Positions 18,126-27,003 of a stretch of 64,000 bases of DNA are shown in pieces. The position numbers and the translations under genes are program-made. Under the pieces are notes generated by a model. The model was not told where the DNA came from, did not search any database, and was given only the letters and a program-made list of their open reading frames with translations. The stretch lies in assembly GCF_004924335.1 (NCBI RefSeq), contig NZ_CP024633.1, positions 1,240,001 to 1,304,000 of the forward strand, written 5' to 3'. The stretch comes from Mycobacteroides salmoniphilum. GTDB lineage: Bacteria; Actinomycetota; Actinomycetes; Mycobacteriales; Mycobacteriaceae. The first letter of the stretch is position 1. Each line of letters opens with the position of its first letter.

Positions 18126-19922
18126 ATGACCTCTACAGATATCCCAACGCCAGACACCGGCGATTCGAATGCACCACGCGTGGATGACGCCGTCACCTTC
18201 GCGGACCTACAGATTGCCCCCGAAGTGCTGCGTGCGGTGTCCGACGTCGGGTATGAAACACCCTCGGCGATCCAGGCCGCCACCATCCCGCCGCTGCTCG
18301 CAGGCTCGGACGTGGTGGGATTGGCGCAGACCGGCACCGGGAAGACGGCGGCGTTTGCCATCCCCATCCTCTCGAAAATCGACCTGACCTCGAAGAACAC
18401 CCAGGCTTTGGTGCTTGCGCCCACGCGCGAGCTGGCCTTGCAGGTTGCCGAGGCTTTCGGTCGGTACGGGGCACATTTGCCCAGACTGAACGTGCTGCCG
18501 ATCTACGGTGGCCAGTCGTACGTGGTCCAGCTGTCGGGCCTAAAAAGGGGCGCCCACGTCGTGGTCGGCACGCCCGGGCGTGTCATCGATCACTTGGAGC
18601 GGGGCACGCTCGATCTCTCGCACCTGGACTACCTGGTGCTGGACGAGGCCGACGAGATGCTCACCATGGGCTTCGCCGAGGATGTCGAACGCATCCTGGC
18701 CGACACTCCCGAGTACAAGCAGGTGGCTCTGTTCTCGGCGACCATGCCCGCGACCATCCGGCGGCTGACCAAGAAGTATCTGCACGATCCGGTGGAGATC
18801 AAGGTCGAGGCGAAGACCTCCACCGCCGAGAACATCACCCAGCGCTTCATCCAGGTGGCCGGACATCGCAAAATGGACGCGCTCACCCGGATACTCGAGG
18901 TCGAGACCTTCGAAGCGATGATCGTCTTCGTCAGGACCAAACAGGCCACCGAGGAGGTGGCCGACAAGCTCAAGGCGCGCGGGTTCTCTGCGGCGGCGAT
19001 CAACGGAGATATCAACCAGTCACAGCGCGAACGCACCATCAACGGACTGAAGAGCGGTGCCATCGACATCCTGGTCGCCACCGACGTGGCCGCGCGCGGC
19101 CTGGACGTCGAGCGGATCTCGCATGTGCTCAACTACGACATCCCGCACGACACCGAGTCGTATGTGCACCGCATCGGCCGTACCGGCCGCGCGGGCCGCT
19201 CGGGTACGGCGGTGTTGTTCGTCTCTCCGCGCGAGCGGCATCTGCTCAAGGCCATCGAGAAAGCCACCGGGGCCAAGCTTGCCGAGGAGGCGCTGCCATC
19301 GGTCGACGATGTCAACGCCCAGCGGGTGACGAAATTCCGCGATGCCATCACCGCTGCGCTCTCGGCACCGGAGATCGAGCTCTTCCGCAGGCTTGTCGAG
19401 GATTACGAACGCGATAACGACGTGCCGGTGGCCGATATCGCCGCCGCGCTGGCGGTACTGTCGCGCGACGGCGAGCAGTTTTTGCTCAAGCCCGATCCGC
19501 CCCGTGATCCGCGCCAAGAGCGCGGGGAGCGCCCCGAGCGCGGCCCCCGCGAGCCACGCGGCCAGACTCCTGGCCTGGCGACGTACCGCATCGCCGTCGG
19601 CAAGCGGCACAAGGTGATGCCCGGTGCCATCGTGGGCGCGATAGCGAACGAAGGCGGTTTGCATCGCAGCGACTTCGGGCACATCACGATCCGCCCCGAT
19701 CACTCACTTGTTGAGCTGCCCGCCAAGATGTCGCCCAAGACACTGAAGGCACTGGAGAGCACCCGGATCTCGGGTGTGCTCATCGAGCTGCGCCTCGCGG
19801 ACGCGGCCGACGGCGCACGTCCCCCCCGTAAGTTCACGGATCGCAAGCGCCCGGACCACAAGCACACGGACCACAAACGGTCGGAGGCGAAGCGTCCCAA
19901 GCGGTCCCCCAAGAAACCATGA
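18126..19922 (+). CDS. deaD: ATP-dependent RNA helicase DeaD/CsdA
   Basis: A 598-aa DEAD-box helicase that unwinds structured RNA in ribosome assembly and mRNA decay, mainly in the cold. Motifs in order: Q motif (YETPSAIQ), AQTGTGKT, PTRELA, VLDEADEML, SAT, and HRIGRTGRAGR. A DbpA-type RNA-binding domain follows (YRIAVGKRHKVMPGAIVGAI, then SDFGHITIRPDHSLVELP). The protein ends in a basic Lys/Arg/His tail. The ATG at 18126 has TAGACT (18110-18115) ten bases upstream and no ribosome-binding site, so a very short leader is likely. It overlaps the next gene by 4 bp. Equivalent to Rv1253. Confidence 0.95.
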   Translation: MTSTDIPTPDTGDSNAPRVDDAVTFADLQIAPEVLRAVSDVGYETPSAIQAATIPPLLAGSDVVGLAQTGTGKTAAFAIPILSKIDLTSKNTQALVLAPTRELALQVAEAFGRYGAHLPRLNVLPIYGGQSYVVQLSGLKRGAHVVVGTPGRVIDHLERGTLDLSHLDYLVLDEADEMLTMGFAEDVERILADTPEYKQVALFSATMPATIRRLTKKYLHDPVEIKVEAKTSTAENITQRFIQVAGHRKMDALTRILEVETFEAMIVFVRTKQATEEVADKLKARGFSAAAINGDINQSQRERTINGLKSGAIDILVATDVAARGLDVERISHVLNYDIPHDTESYVHRIGRTGRAGRSGTAVLFVSPRERHLLKAIEKATGAKLAEEALPSVDDVNAQRVTKFRDAITAALSAPEIELFRRLVEDYERDNDVPVADIAAALAVLSRDGEQFLLKPDPPRDPRQERGERPERGPREPRGQTPGLATYRIAVGKRHKVMPGAIVGAIANEGGLHRSDFGHITIRPDHSLVELPAKMSPKTLKALESTRISGVLIELRLADAADGARPPRKFTDRKRPDHKHTDHKRSEAKRPKRSPKKP

Positions 19923-21115
19923 CGGCGGTCCCCGCGACTGACAGTGCCCCCGTCGTCCACGGTCCCGGACGCGTCGCTGCGCTCACGGGTATCCGGGCGG
20001 TGGCCGCGACGCTCGTGGTGGCCACCCACGCGGCCTACAGCACCGGGAATTATGTTGTCGACGGCGTTTCCCCGTGGCGTGCCTATCTGCACCTGATACA
20101 GGCCCGTTTGGAAATCGGTGTCCCGATCTTCTTTGTGTTGTCGGGTTTTCTGCTGTTCCTGCCGTGGGTACGGGCGGCCGCTGACGGTACCGCCTCACCC
20201 TCGGTGAAACGCTATGCCTGGCACAGATTTCGGCGCATCATGCCGGCCTACTGGATTCTGGTGGCCATCGCGTACATCTGGTATCACATCCGGGACCAAT
20301 ATCCGAACCCCGGACACACCTGGCTGGGCTTGCTCCGGAACCTCACGCTCACCCAGATTTACACCTCCAACTACGGATATCGCTATATCCACCAGGGCAT
20401 GACGCAGATCTGGAGCCTCGCCGTCGAAGCGGCGTTCTATGTCGCATTGCCCTTCTTGGCGTGGTTGTTGATCAGGAAACTCTGTGGGGGACAGTGGCAT
20501 CCGGTGCGCCTGCTGGTCGGCCTGGGTGGTCTGGTTCTGGTGACTCCCGCCTGGATGACGCTGGTGTACACCGTCAGTGCCCTTCCCGACGGTGCGAAAC
20601 TGTGGCTTCCGGCCTACCTTTCATGGTTCGTCGGCGGCATGATCCTGTCCGTTCTCGCCGTCATGGGTGTGCGCTGCTACGCGTTGGTGACGGTGCCGCT
20701 CGCGATCATCTGCTACCTCATCGTGTCCACGCGGATAGCCGGAGACCCGACCACGTCGCCGTGGGCGCTGCCGCAAGCGCTGACGAAGTCCATCTTCTAC
20801 GTGGTGATTGCGACGTTGCTGGTCGCGCCCGCCGGGTTGGGTGACACCGGCTGGTATGTCAGGTTTCTCGCCTCGCGGCCCATGGTGTGGCTGGGTGAGA
20901 TCTCCTACGAGCTGTTCCTCATCCACATGATCCTGATGGAGATCGTGATGGTTGACCTGTTGCACTACCACGTCTACACCGGGTCGGTGGTGATCGTGTT
21001 CCTGGTGACGATGGCGGTCAGCGTGCCTGCTTCGTGGTTGATCCATCGGGCCGCGCAGATGCTGCTGGTGGGTGGATCACGTCTGCGGAAATCATGGGCG
21101 CCACGAATTCGGTGA
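19919..21115 (+). CDS. Membrane acyltransferase family 3 (Rv1254-like)
   Basis: A 398-aa integral membrane protein with about ten hydrophobic segments. The start (GIRAVAATLVVATHAAY, with the catalytic-type His) and the RHRFRRI-like HRFRRIMPAYW motif identify the acyltransferase-3 family, which O-acylates sugars or lipids using acyl-CoA. Its ATG overlaps the deaD stop by 4 bp, so the pair is coupled. The last 98 bp overlap the TetR gene on the other strand. M. tuberculosis Rv1254 holds the same position. The substrate is unknown. Confidence 0.87.
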   Translation: MTAVPATDSAPVVHGPGRVAALTGIRAVAATLVVATHAAYSTGNYVVDGVSPWRAYLHLIQARLEIGVPIFFVLSGFLLFLPWVRAAADGTASPSVKRYAWHRFRRIMPAYWILVAIAYIWYHIRDQYPNPGHTWLGLLRNLTLTQIYTSNYGYRYIHQGMTQIWSLAVEAAFYVALPFLAWLLIRKLCGGQWHPVRLLVGLGGLVLVTPAWMTLVYTVSALPDGAKLWLPAYLSWFVGGMILSVLAVMGVRCYALVTVPLAIICYLIVSTRIAGDPTTSPWALPQALTKSIFYVVIATLLVAPAGLGDTGWYVRFLASRPMVWLGEISYELFLIHMILMEIVMVDLLHYHVYTGSVVIVFLVTMAVSVPASWLIHRAAQMLLVGGSRLRKSWAPRIR

Positions 21116-21629
21116 TGAGAGTGCGCTCGTCCTCCGGGTTGTCCTCGGGGTAGGAAAGCAACGAGATAATCACCCGGACATACCATTTGGCTCGCAGGTG
21201 AGATTCGGAGTCGGCCACTGTGCCGTTGACAAACGCCGACACCATGGCGTTCAGGACCTCCGAATGCAGGGCCAGTGATCCGCCGACATATTCGCCGGGA
21301 CGGAACCAGGCCGATAGGGCCGGGTTGTCACGGACCAAACCGAGGCTGATGAGCACGGCGCTGACCAGACGTTCCGTCGGATCATCGATGTCGGCGACCG
21401 CTGCGGTGACCTGCCCGGTGATGGCCCTGGCCTCGCGGTGTACATAAGCGATGTGCAGCGCCTCGCGATTTTCGAAGTATCGGTAGAGCGTCGCCCGGGA
21501 ACAGCCGGCGGCCTTGGCGATCTCGTTCATGCCGACGGCAGCGACGCCGTCACGCACGAACAGCTCGGCGGCCGCGTCGAGAATCTTCTCCGCAGCCACC
21601 GATGTCCTCGTGTCGGCCAACCAGCTCAT
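21018..21629 (-). CDS. TetR-family regulator of the CYP130 operon (Rv1255c-like)
   Basis: A 203-aa TetR regulator. The HTH covers residues of about 12-55 (ILDAAAELFVRDGVAAVGMN, then GCSRATLYRYFENREAL). The C-terminal ligand domain is typical in length. It lies 39 bp downstream of CYP130 on the same strand, as Rv1255c does relative to Rv1256c. The palindrome at the CYP130 start (22906-22931) is the likely operator, which would give autoregulation. The 3' end overlaps the convergent acyltransferase by 98 bp. Confidence 0.88.
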   Translation of the reverse strand: MSWLADTRTSVAAEKILDAAAELFVRDGVAAVGMNEIAKAAGCSRATLYRYFENREALHIAYVHREARAITGQVTAAVADIDDPTERLVSAVLISLGLVRDNPALSAWFRPGEYVGGSLALHSEVLNAMVSAFVNGTVADSESHLRAKWYVRVIISLLSYPEDNPEDERTLITEFVAPMISADVIHPPAASARPDGSTTKQAR

Positions 21630-21668
21630 GCTGGTTCACGCTCTTCGCGCAGGCGGCTCATCGCAAGA

Positions 21669-22910
21669 TCATCGCACGCGGAGGGGTACCGTCAGGGGCC
21701 TTCGCACATACGAGCCGCCCGCCCAGGTGACACCGTCGAGGTCAACCTCGAAATCCGGTATGCGGCTGAGCAGTTCCTCGAGAGCCACCCGTGACTGCAT
21801 GCGTGCCGCGGCGGCTCCCAGGCAGTGGTGATTCCCGTGGCTGAAGGTGAGTAGCTTGCCCGGGTTCCGGAGTACATTCAATTCGCCTGCATCATTGCCG
21901 TATTCGCGCTCGTCCCGGTTGGCGCTGCCGTAGAGCAGCAGCGCGCGTCGCCCCGCCGGAATGGTGGTGTCGCCGAAGGTTACGTCGCGGGTCGCGGTTC
22001 GCGCCAGACCCTGCACCGGAGACGTCAGGCGCAGGAACTCTTCCACGGCTCCCGGGATGAGCGCAGGGTCGTCGATCAGTTTCTGGCGTTGATCGGGGTT
22101 CTGGTGCAGCAGTTGTATTGCACCGCCCAGCATTCCGGTGGTCGTGTCGTTGCCACCGGTCACCATGGTGAACGCGAATCCGAGGATCTGGAGTGTTCCG
22201 CTGATGTCGCCGTCGGCTCCCACTCCGGCGGCAACCAGGTGCGAGACGGTGTCATCTTCGGGTTCGGCACGCCGCCGCTCGATGAGTCCGGTGAAGTACA
22301 TCATCAGTTCACCAATGGTCTGAGCGACCTCACCCTGCATGGCCTCGATGTCGATGGCGCCACCGGCTGCTGCCGCGACGATGCCGTCGGTCCAGATGTC
22401 GAACTGGGCACGATCCTCTTCGGGCACCCCGAGATAGTGCGCGACGACCATCGAGGGCAGCGGCTTGAACAGCTCGACGACGATATCGCCCTCGCCCCGG
22501 TCCTTGAGGCGCTCCAGGCGCTCCACCACGAACTCGCGCACCTTGGGCTCCACGGCGGTGACCTGACGCGGTGTGAAACCACGGGAGACGAGCTTGCGGA
22601 AGTTCGTGTGCGTGGGCGGGTCCTGCATGACCATGGGCGGGTTGTCGCCCATGCCGGTCTTCTCCAGATCGCCGTACATGACGGTCAGACCCCGAGCCGA
22701 CGAGAACGTCTCCCAGTCGCGAGCCGCTTCATAGACATCGGCATGCCGGGTGAGCACGTAGTAGTCGTCGTCCGGGGCGTGCTCGGGCACCACGTGATGC
22801 ACCGGGTCGTGATCACGAAGCGCCGTGTACATCGGCCAGGGATTGGTCCAGTTGTCGGCGGCTCCGGGGATGTAGCGCGGCACAACTGTGTGAGACACAT
22901 CGATCGACAT
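21669..22910 (-). CDS. cyp130: Cytochrome P450 CYP130
   Basis: A 413-aa soluble bacterial P450. The I-helix is AFTMVTGGNDTTTGMLGG, the ExxR helix EEFLRLTSP, and the heme loop FSHGNHHCLG with Cys at about 363. Sequence and neighbourhood (TetR downstream, FAD oxidase upstream) match Rv1256c, CYP130. Electrons must come from a ferredoxin and reductase encoded elsewhere. The ATG at 22910 lies inside a palindromic operator and has a TACACA hexamer 6 nt upstream with no ribosome-binding site, suggesting a leaderless, repressor-controlled transcript. The physiological substrate is unknown. Confidence 0.92.
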   Translation of the reverse strand: MSIDVSHTVVPRYIPGAADNWTNPWPMYTALRDHDPVHHVVPEHAPDDDYYVLTRHADVYEAARDWETFSSARGLTVMYGDLEKTGMGDNPPMVMQDPPTHTNFRKLVSRGFTPRQVTAVEPKVREFVVERLERLKDRGEGDIVVELFKPLPSMVVAHYLGVPEEDRAQFDIWTDGIVAAAAGGAIDIEAMQGEVAQTIGELMMYFTGLIERRRAEPEDDTVSHLVAAGVGADGDISGTLQILGFAFTMVTGGNDTTTGMLGGAIQLLHQNPDQRQKLIDDPALIPGAVEEFLRLTSPVQGLARTATRDVTFGDTTIPAGRRALLLYGSANRDEREYGNDAGELNVLRNPGKLLTFSHGNHHCLGAAAARMQSRVALEELLSRIPDFEVDLDGVTWAGGSYVRRPLTVPLRVR

Positions 22911-22931
22911 GTCTTATGTGTAAGGCATGTC
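22906..22931 (-). promoter_or_regulatory. TetR-type operator over the CYP130 start
   Basis: GACATGTCTTA (22906-22916) and TAAGGCATGTC (22921-22931) form 11-bp arms matching at 10 of 11 positions around TGTG. The palindrome covers the CYP130 start codon and its probable -10 hexamer. Binding here by the operon's own TetR protein would block transcription; this is inferred from position. Confidence 0.7.
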
Positions 22932-22959
22932 ACCTAAAGTGTCAACATCCGGTGGGGAA

Positions 22960-24327
22960 CTAGACGAGCGTGCCGGGATTGAGGATGCCCTCGGGGTCGA
23001 GGGCCTGCTTGATCCGGCGGTTGACCTCCAGCACCTCCGGGCCGACCTGACCGCCCAGCCATGGCTTCTTGAGCCGTCCCACGCCGTGTTCGCCGGTGAT
23101 GGTGCCGCCCAGTGAGATCGCCAGGTTCATGATCTCGCCGAATGCGGCGTGGGCACGCTGCGATTCGTCCGGGTCGGTGGGGTCATGCACGATCAGGGGA
23201 TGGGTGTTGCCGTCACCGGCGTGCGCGATCACCGAGATGAGCAATCGGTGTTGTGCGGCAATGGCTTCCACGCCCTCCACCAGCTCGGCCAGCTTCGGCA
23301 GTGGGACGCCCACGTCTTCGAGCAGCAGTGGGCCCTTTGCCTCCACGGCGGGGATCGCGAACCTTCGTGCCGCGACGAATGCCTCGCCCTCTTCCTGGTC
23401 GTCGGTGGAAAAGACCTCGGCGGCATGGTGATCGGTGAAGATCTGCGCGATGAGCTCGGCATCCTCCGCGGAGGTCTTACCGCGTTCATCCGAGCGGGCG
23501 ACGAGCATGGCGGCGGCCTCGCGGTCCAGCCCCATTCTCAGTTTGTCCTCGACCGCGTTGATCGCCACCGAATCCATGAACTCGAGCATCGAGGGCCGGA
23601 TCTGCGCGGTGATCGCGAGCACCGCATCGGCCGCCTCGGTGACCGAGTTGAAGGTCGCCACCACGGTGCACGGCGGCGGTTGTGGGGGCAGTAGCCGCAG
23701 AGTGACCTCGGTAATCACGCCGAGCGTGCCCTCGCTGCCGACAAATAGCTTAGTAAGACTCAGTCCGGCAACATCTTTCAGGAGTGGTCCACCCAGCCTC
23801 AGGATGGTGCCGTCGGCCAGGACGATATGCATCCCCAGCACGTAATCGGTGGTGACTCCGTACTTGACGCAACACAGTCCGCCGGCGTTGGTCGCGATAT
23901 TGCCGCCGATGCTGCAGATCTCGAAGGACGACGGGTCCGGCGGGTACCACAGGCCGTGTTCGGCGGCTTTGGCCTTGACTTCCGCATTGAGCGCCCCGGG
24001 CTGGGCGATCGCCACACGGGTGGTGGTGTCGATGGAGATGGCGCGCATTCGTTCGGTCGACAGCACGATGGCGCCGTCCTGGGCGGTGGAACCACCGGAC
24101 AGTCCGGTGCCCGCGCCGCGGGGGACGACGGGGATGTGATGCGCGCTGGCCCATTTCAGGGTTGCGGAAACCTCTTCCGTGCTGCTCGGACGCACCACCG
24201 CCAGGGGTGTTCCGGCGTCCGGGTCGAAGGCGCGGTCCTGTCGATAGGAGGCGGTGATATCGGGGTCGGTGATGACCGCGCCCTCGCCGAGGGTGGTCGC
24301 GAGCTCGTTGAGGGCGGTCTGGCTCAT
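22960..24327 (-). CDS. FAD-linked oxidase (GlcD type, Rv1257c-like)
   Basis: A 455-aa flavoprotein with a PCMH FAD domain (VPRGAGTGLSGGSTAQDG, ICSIGGNIATNAGGLCCVKYG) and a FAD-oxidase C-terminal domain (IAHAGDGNTHPLIV, TGEHGVGRLKKPWL). The family oxidises 2-hydroxyacids. It overlaps the upstream SDR gene by 4 bp and lies 49 bp before CYP130, all on the minus strand. M. tuberculosis Rv1257c is the counterpart. It could act after an SDR or P450 step on a hydroxylated intermediate, but no substrate can be assigned. Confidence 0.9.
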   Translation of the reverse strand: MSQTALNELATTLGEGAVITDPDITASYRQDRAFDPDAGTPLAVVRPSSTEEVSATLKWASAHHIPVVPRGAGTGLSGGSTAQDGAIVLSTERMRAISIDTTTRVAIAQPGALNAEVKAKAAEHGLWYPPDPSSFEICSIGGNIATNAGGLCCVKYGVTTDYVLGMHIVLADGTILRLGGPLLKDVAGLSLTKLFVGSEGTLGVITEVTLRLLPPQPPPCTVVATFNSVTEAADAVLAITAQIRPSMLEFMDSVAINAVEDKLRMGLDREAAAMLVARSDERGKTSAEDAELIAQIFTDHHAAEVFSTDDQEEGEAFVAARRFAIPAVEAKGPLLLEDVGVPLPKLAELVEGVEAIAAQHRLLISVIAHAGDGNTHPLIVHDPTDPDESQRAHAAFGEIMNLAISLGGTITGEHGVGRLKKPWLGGQVGPEVLEVNRRIKQALDPEGILNPGTLV

Positions 24328-25157
24328 ATCATCCGTGCTGTCGCGCCGGCGTCGATCGGCAGCACCGTGCCGGTGATGTGTGAGCTGGCCTCGTGGGCCA
24401 GGAACAACACGGCACGGGTGACTTCTTCGGGTTTGAGGAAGGGCGCGTACTGCAGGTGCAACGACGCGAAGACGGATTCGACGTCCTTGAGCGTCGGCTT
24501 CTCCAGATCGGGGCGCATCATGCCGAAGACGAAATCGTTTTGTGTCATCGGGGTTTCGATGTTGCCCGGTGCGACGGCGTTGACCGTGATGCCGTAGCCG
24601 ACGAGGTCATGTGCGGCGACCTTGGTCAGCCCGATGACACCCCACTTGGACGAGACATAGGAGGCCTGGGCCCATGTCGCGCTGTGCCCGAGCATTGAGG
24701 AGACCGTGATGATGCGGCCGTAGTTCCGCGTGATCATGCCGGGTGCCACGGCCGCAATGGTGTTGAAGGTGCCGGTGAGATTGGTGCCGATAACCTCGTC
24801 CCACTGCGCGGACTCAACCTCGGGCAGCAGTGCGATGGTGCTGATACCGGCGTTGGTGATGGCGATGTCGATTCCGCCGAGTGAGTCCTCGGTCTCGGCG
24901 ACAAACGCCTCCAGCGCGGCACGATCCTTCACATCGACCTTGGCCGAGATGCACTGGCGTCCGGTCTTTTCCACCATGGCGACCGTCTCGGCGAGGTCGT
25001 CCTCGGTAGCCAGTGGATACCCGACGACGTCACTGTTCTCGCAGCGATCACAGATCGCGATATCGGCGCCGGCCTCGGCGAGCGCCAGGGCGTGCGAACG
25101 GCCCATGCCGCGTGCGCCGCCGGTGATCAGTGCAATTTTTCCCTCGAAGCCAGCCAC
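24324..25157 (-). CDS. Mycofactocin-type short-chain dehydrogenase (SDR)
   Basis: A 277-aa SDR. The nucleotide-binding site is GGARGMGRSHALALAEAGAD, the active-site Tyr and Lys are in ASYVSSKWGV, and SITDAG is replaced by ITNAGIST. An insertion after the second strand (DRCENSDVVGYPLATEDDLAETV) is the mark of the mycofactocin-dependent SDR subfamily, which keeps NAD bound and passes electrons to mycofactocin. It probably oxidises an alcohol. It lies 10 bp after the Tap gene and overlaps the FAD-oxidase gene by 4 bp. This gene is not in the M. tuberculosis order at this position. Confidence 0.87.
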   Translation of the reverse strand: MAGFEGKIALITGGARGMGRSHALALAEAGADIAICDRCENSDVVGYPLATEDDLAETVAMVEKTGRQCISAKVDVKDRAALEAFVAETEDSLGGIDIAITNAGISTIALLPEVESAQWDEVIGTNLTGTFNTIAAVAPGMITRNYGRIITVSSMLGHSATWAQASYVSSKWGVIGLTKVAAHDLVGYGITVNAVAPGNIETPMTQNDFVFGMMRPDLEKPTLKDVESVFASLHLQYAPFLKPEEVTRAVLFLAHEASSHITGTVLPIDAGATARMI

Positions 25158-25167
25158 GGAGACGACC

Positions 25168-26439
25168 CTACCGAGTGGGATCCTTGTGGGGCTGCAGTTC
25201 GTCCCGGTCCAACTCTCGCAAGACGGGCATCCGAGTGCTGGCCACAGCGATGAGGAGCATGGGCACGCCGATGATGGTCAGGGTCGAGGCGACGCCGAAC
25301 GTGTCGGCGATGGGGCCGGCGAGCATGAACCCGAGCGGCCCGGCGCAGTACGCGGTGGACGTCATGACACCCACCACCCGTCCGCGCAAGTGCTCGGGGG
25401 AGCGGGTCTGCATCACATAGTTGGCAATCGGTGCCACGGGTCCGTAGATAAAGCCCAGGCAGGCTCCGAGCACCAGCAGTACCGCAATCGGCGGGAGGAG
25501 CGACATGCCCAGGGTGGTGATGCCGGCGGTGAAGGTGGCGCACAGCATGATGGTGCGGCGTTGGACGTGGCGCACCATGGTCGCGTACCCGAGGGCGCCG
25601 AGCAGCCCGCCGGCGGAGATCGCCATGAGTATCCAGCCGAGCTGCTGGGGTGTGCCGGCGTCGCTGAAGTGCTTGGGCAGCAGCACACTTTCGATCGGCA
25701 GATACAGCGCCGTGATCGCCATGTCGATGAGCGCCAGTGTGCGCAGAATCTTGACGTTCCAGACGAATTTCAATCCCTCGACCACACCGCTGATGACGCC
25801 GGTCGGCTTGGTTTCAGCGGCCGGTTTCCCGCCACCTTCGACCGTGAGGAAGGAGATTGCCACGATGGACACGACGAAGGTCGACGCAGTGGCCCACATG
25901 GTGTTGACGCCGCCGATCGAGGCGATCAGCAGACCGCCCAGACCGGGGCCCACGATGTAGGCGACGTTGAATGCCGCCTCGTACATGCTGTTCATCCGGT
26001 CCAGCGACCAGCCGGCAGCTTTCGCGGCGGCGGGCAGCATCGATTCACGTGCGGTGATTCCGGCGGGGTCGAAGATGGCGCCGACTGCAGCAAGGGCTGC
26101 GAGTAGCGGCACGCTGAGCCCGGTGGTCATGGCCAGAATCGGTATGGCCGAGACGGATAACAGTGACAGGACATCGGAGATGATCGACATCTTGCGGCGT
26201 CCGAAGAAGTCGACCGCGGTTCCCGAGATCAGGGTGGAGAAGACCAACGGCAGGGTGCCGGCGGCGGCAACGATCGCCGCATCCGCCGCAGAGCCGGTGC
26301 GCAGCAGTACCAGCCAGGGGAGCGCGACGATCGACACACCATTGCCGATGGCGGCCACAACGGACGCGAAGAGCAGCAGGAAGACCGGCCGGCGATTCAC
26401 CTGATCGATTGTCGGCGAATCCGCCGTCGGAGTGGACAT
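25168..26439 (-). CDS. tap: Tap-type multidrug efflux MFS (Rv1258c-like)
   Basis: A 423-aa transporter with 12 predicted TM segments. The sequence follows Rv1258c (Tap) closely in remembered blocks: GVSIVALPWLVLL, SGTAVDFFGRRKMSI, IFDPAGITARESMLP, AGWSLDRMNS, and LRGRVVGVMTSTAYCAGPLG. Tap pumps export tetracycline, aminoglycosides and other drugs and are WhiB7-controlled. Here an AT-rich element three bases upstream of a -35-like hexamer supports the same control. The -10 sits so close to the ATG that the transcript is probably leaderless. It heads the minus-strand set leading to the SDR, FAD oxidase and CYP130. Confidence 0.92.
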   Translation of the reverse strand: MSTPTADSPTIDQVNRRPVFLLLFASVVAAIGNGVSIVALPWLVLLRTGSAADAAIVAAAGTLPLVFSTLISGTAVDFFGRRKMSIISDVLSLLSVSAIPILAMTTGLSVPLLAALAAVGAIFDPAGITARESMLPAAAKAAGWSLDRMNSMYEAAFNVAYIVGPGLGGLLIASIGGVNTMWATASTFVVSIVAISFLTVEGGGKPAAETKPTGVISGVVEGLKFVWNVKILRTLALIDMAITALYLPIESVLLPKHFSDAGTPQQLGWILMAISAGGLLGALGYATMVRHVQRRTIMLCATFTAGITTLGMSLLPPIAVLLVLGACLGFIYGPVAPIANYVMQTRSPEHLRGRVVGVMTSTAYCAGPLGFMLAGPIADTFGVASTLTIIGVPMLLIAVASTRMPVLRELDRDELQPHKDPTR

Positions 26440-26449
26440 GTCGCCGAAA

Positions 26450-26489
26450 AACGTATCAGCGGATAGTGCGGGTGGTCGAGTGATTTTTC
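26450..26489 (-). promoter_or_regulatory. WhiB7-type promoter of tap
   Basis: Read on the minus strand: GAAAAAT (26489-26483), a 3-bp gap, TCGACC as -35 (26479-26474), an 18-bp spacer, then TACGTT as -10 (26455-26450). The start codon begins 11 bases after the -10. An A/T-rich tract three bases before -35 is the published WhiB7 promoter signature. The match is by eye. Confidence 0.6.
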
Positions 26490-26490
26490 G

Positions 26491-26910
26491 TTAGTTGGCT
26501 TGCACTGCCTCGCGAACGATGCGGGCGGTGGATTCCAGGTCGGGATCTCGACGGATCATGAATCCCTTTGCGAAGGCAAGTTTGTCGCCTCCGCGTCGTG
26601 GCACCACGTGCAGGTGCGCGTGCATGACCGTCTGGAACGCGACGCGGCCGTCATTGAGGGCCAGGTTGGTGCCGTCGCTCTGTAGCTCCGAGCTTCGGAT
26701 GGCGTTAGCGATTCGCTGGCCCACGGTCATGATGGCGGCGGCGTCATCGGGCTTTAGATCCGTGAGGTCCTGTGCATGGGTCTTTGGGATCACCAGCGTG
26801 TGCCCGCGGGTGATCGGTCGGATATCGAGGAAGGCGAGAGTCGCCTCGTCCTCATATACGCGGAAGGATGGCGACTCACCGGCGACAATGGCGCAGAAGA
26901 CACACGACAT
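26491..26910 (-). CDS. HIT-family nucleotide hydrolase (HinT-like, Rv1262c position)
   Basis: A 139-aa HIT protein. The N-terminal CVFCAIVAGE and the HAHLHVVPR histidine triad near residue 100 are diagnostic. HinT-type proteins hydrolyse AMP-lysine or related nucleoside phosphoramidates. The start at 26910 (MSCVFC) is preferred over an ATG at 26952, because TACGGT (26917-26922) ends 6 nt upstream and the family begins here. It is divergent from the 13E12-type gene. Equivalent to Rv1262c in the order. Confidence 0.9.
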   Translation of the reverse strand: MSCVFCAIVAGESPSFRVYEDEATLAFLDIRPITRGHTLVIPKTHAQDLTDLKPDDAAAIMTVGQRIANAIRSSELQSDGTNLALNDGRVAFQTVMHAHLHVVPRRGGDKLAFAKGFMIRRDPDLESTARIVREAVQAN

Positions 26911-27003
26911 GAGCACACCGTAGCGGGTCCTCGGTGAATTCACTTCTGTCACAGCTGTTTCAGGGTGCGGCTACGTGTCGGTGGGCACGGTTAGTATTCG
27001 AAC

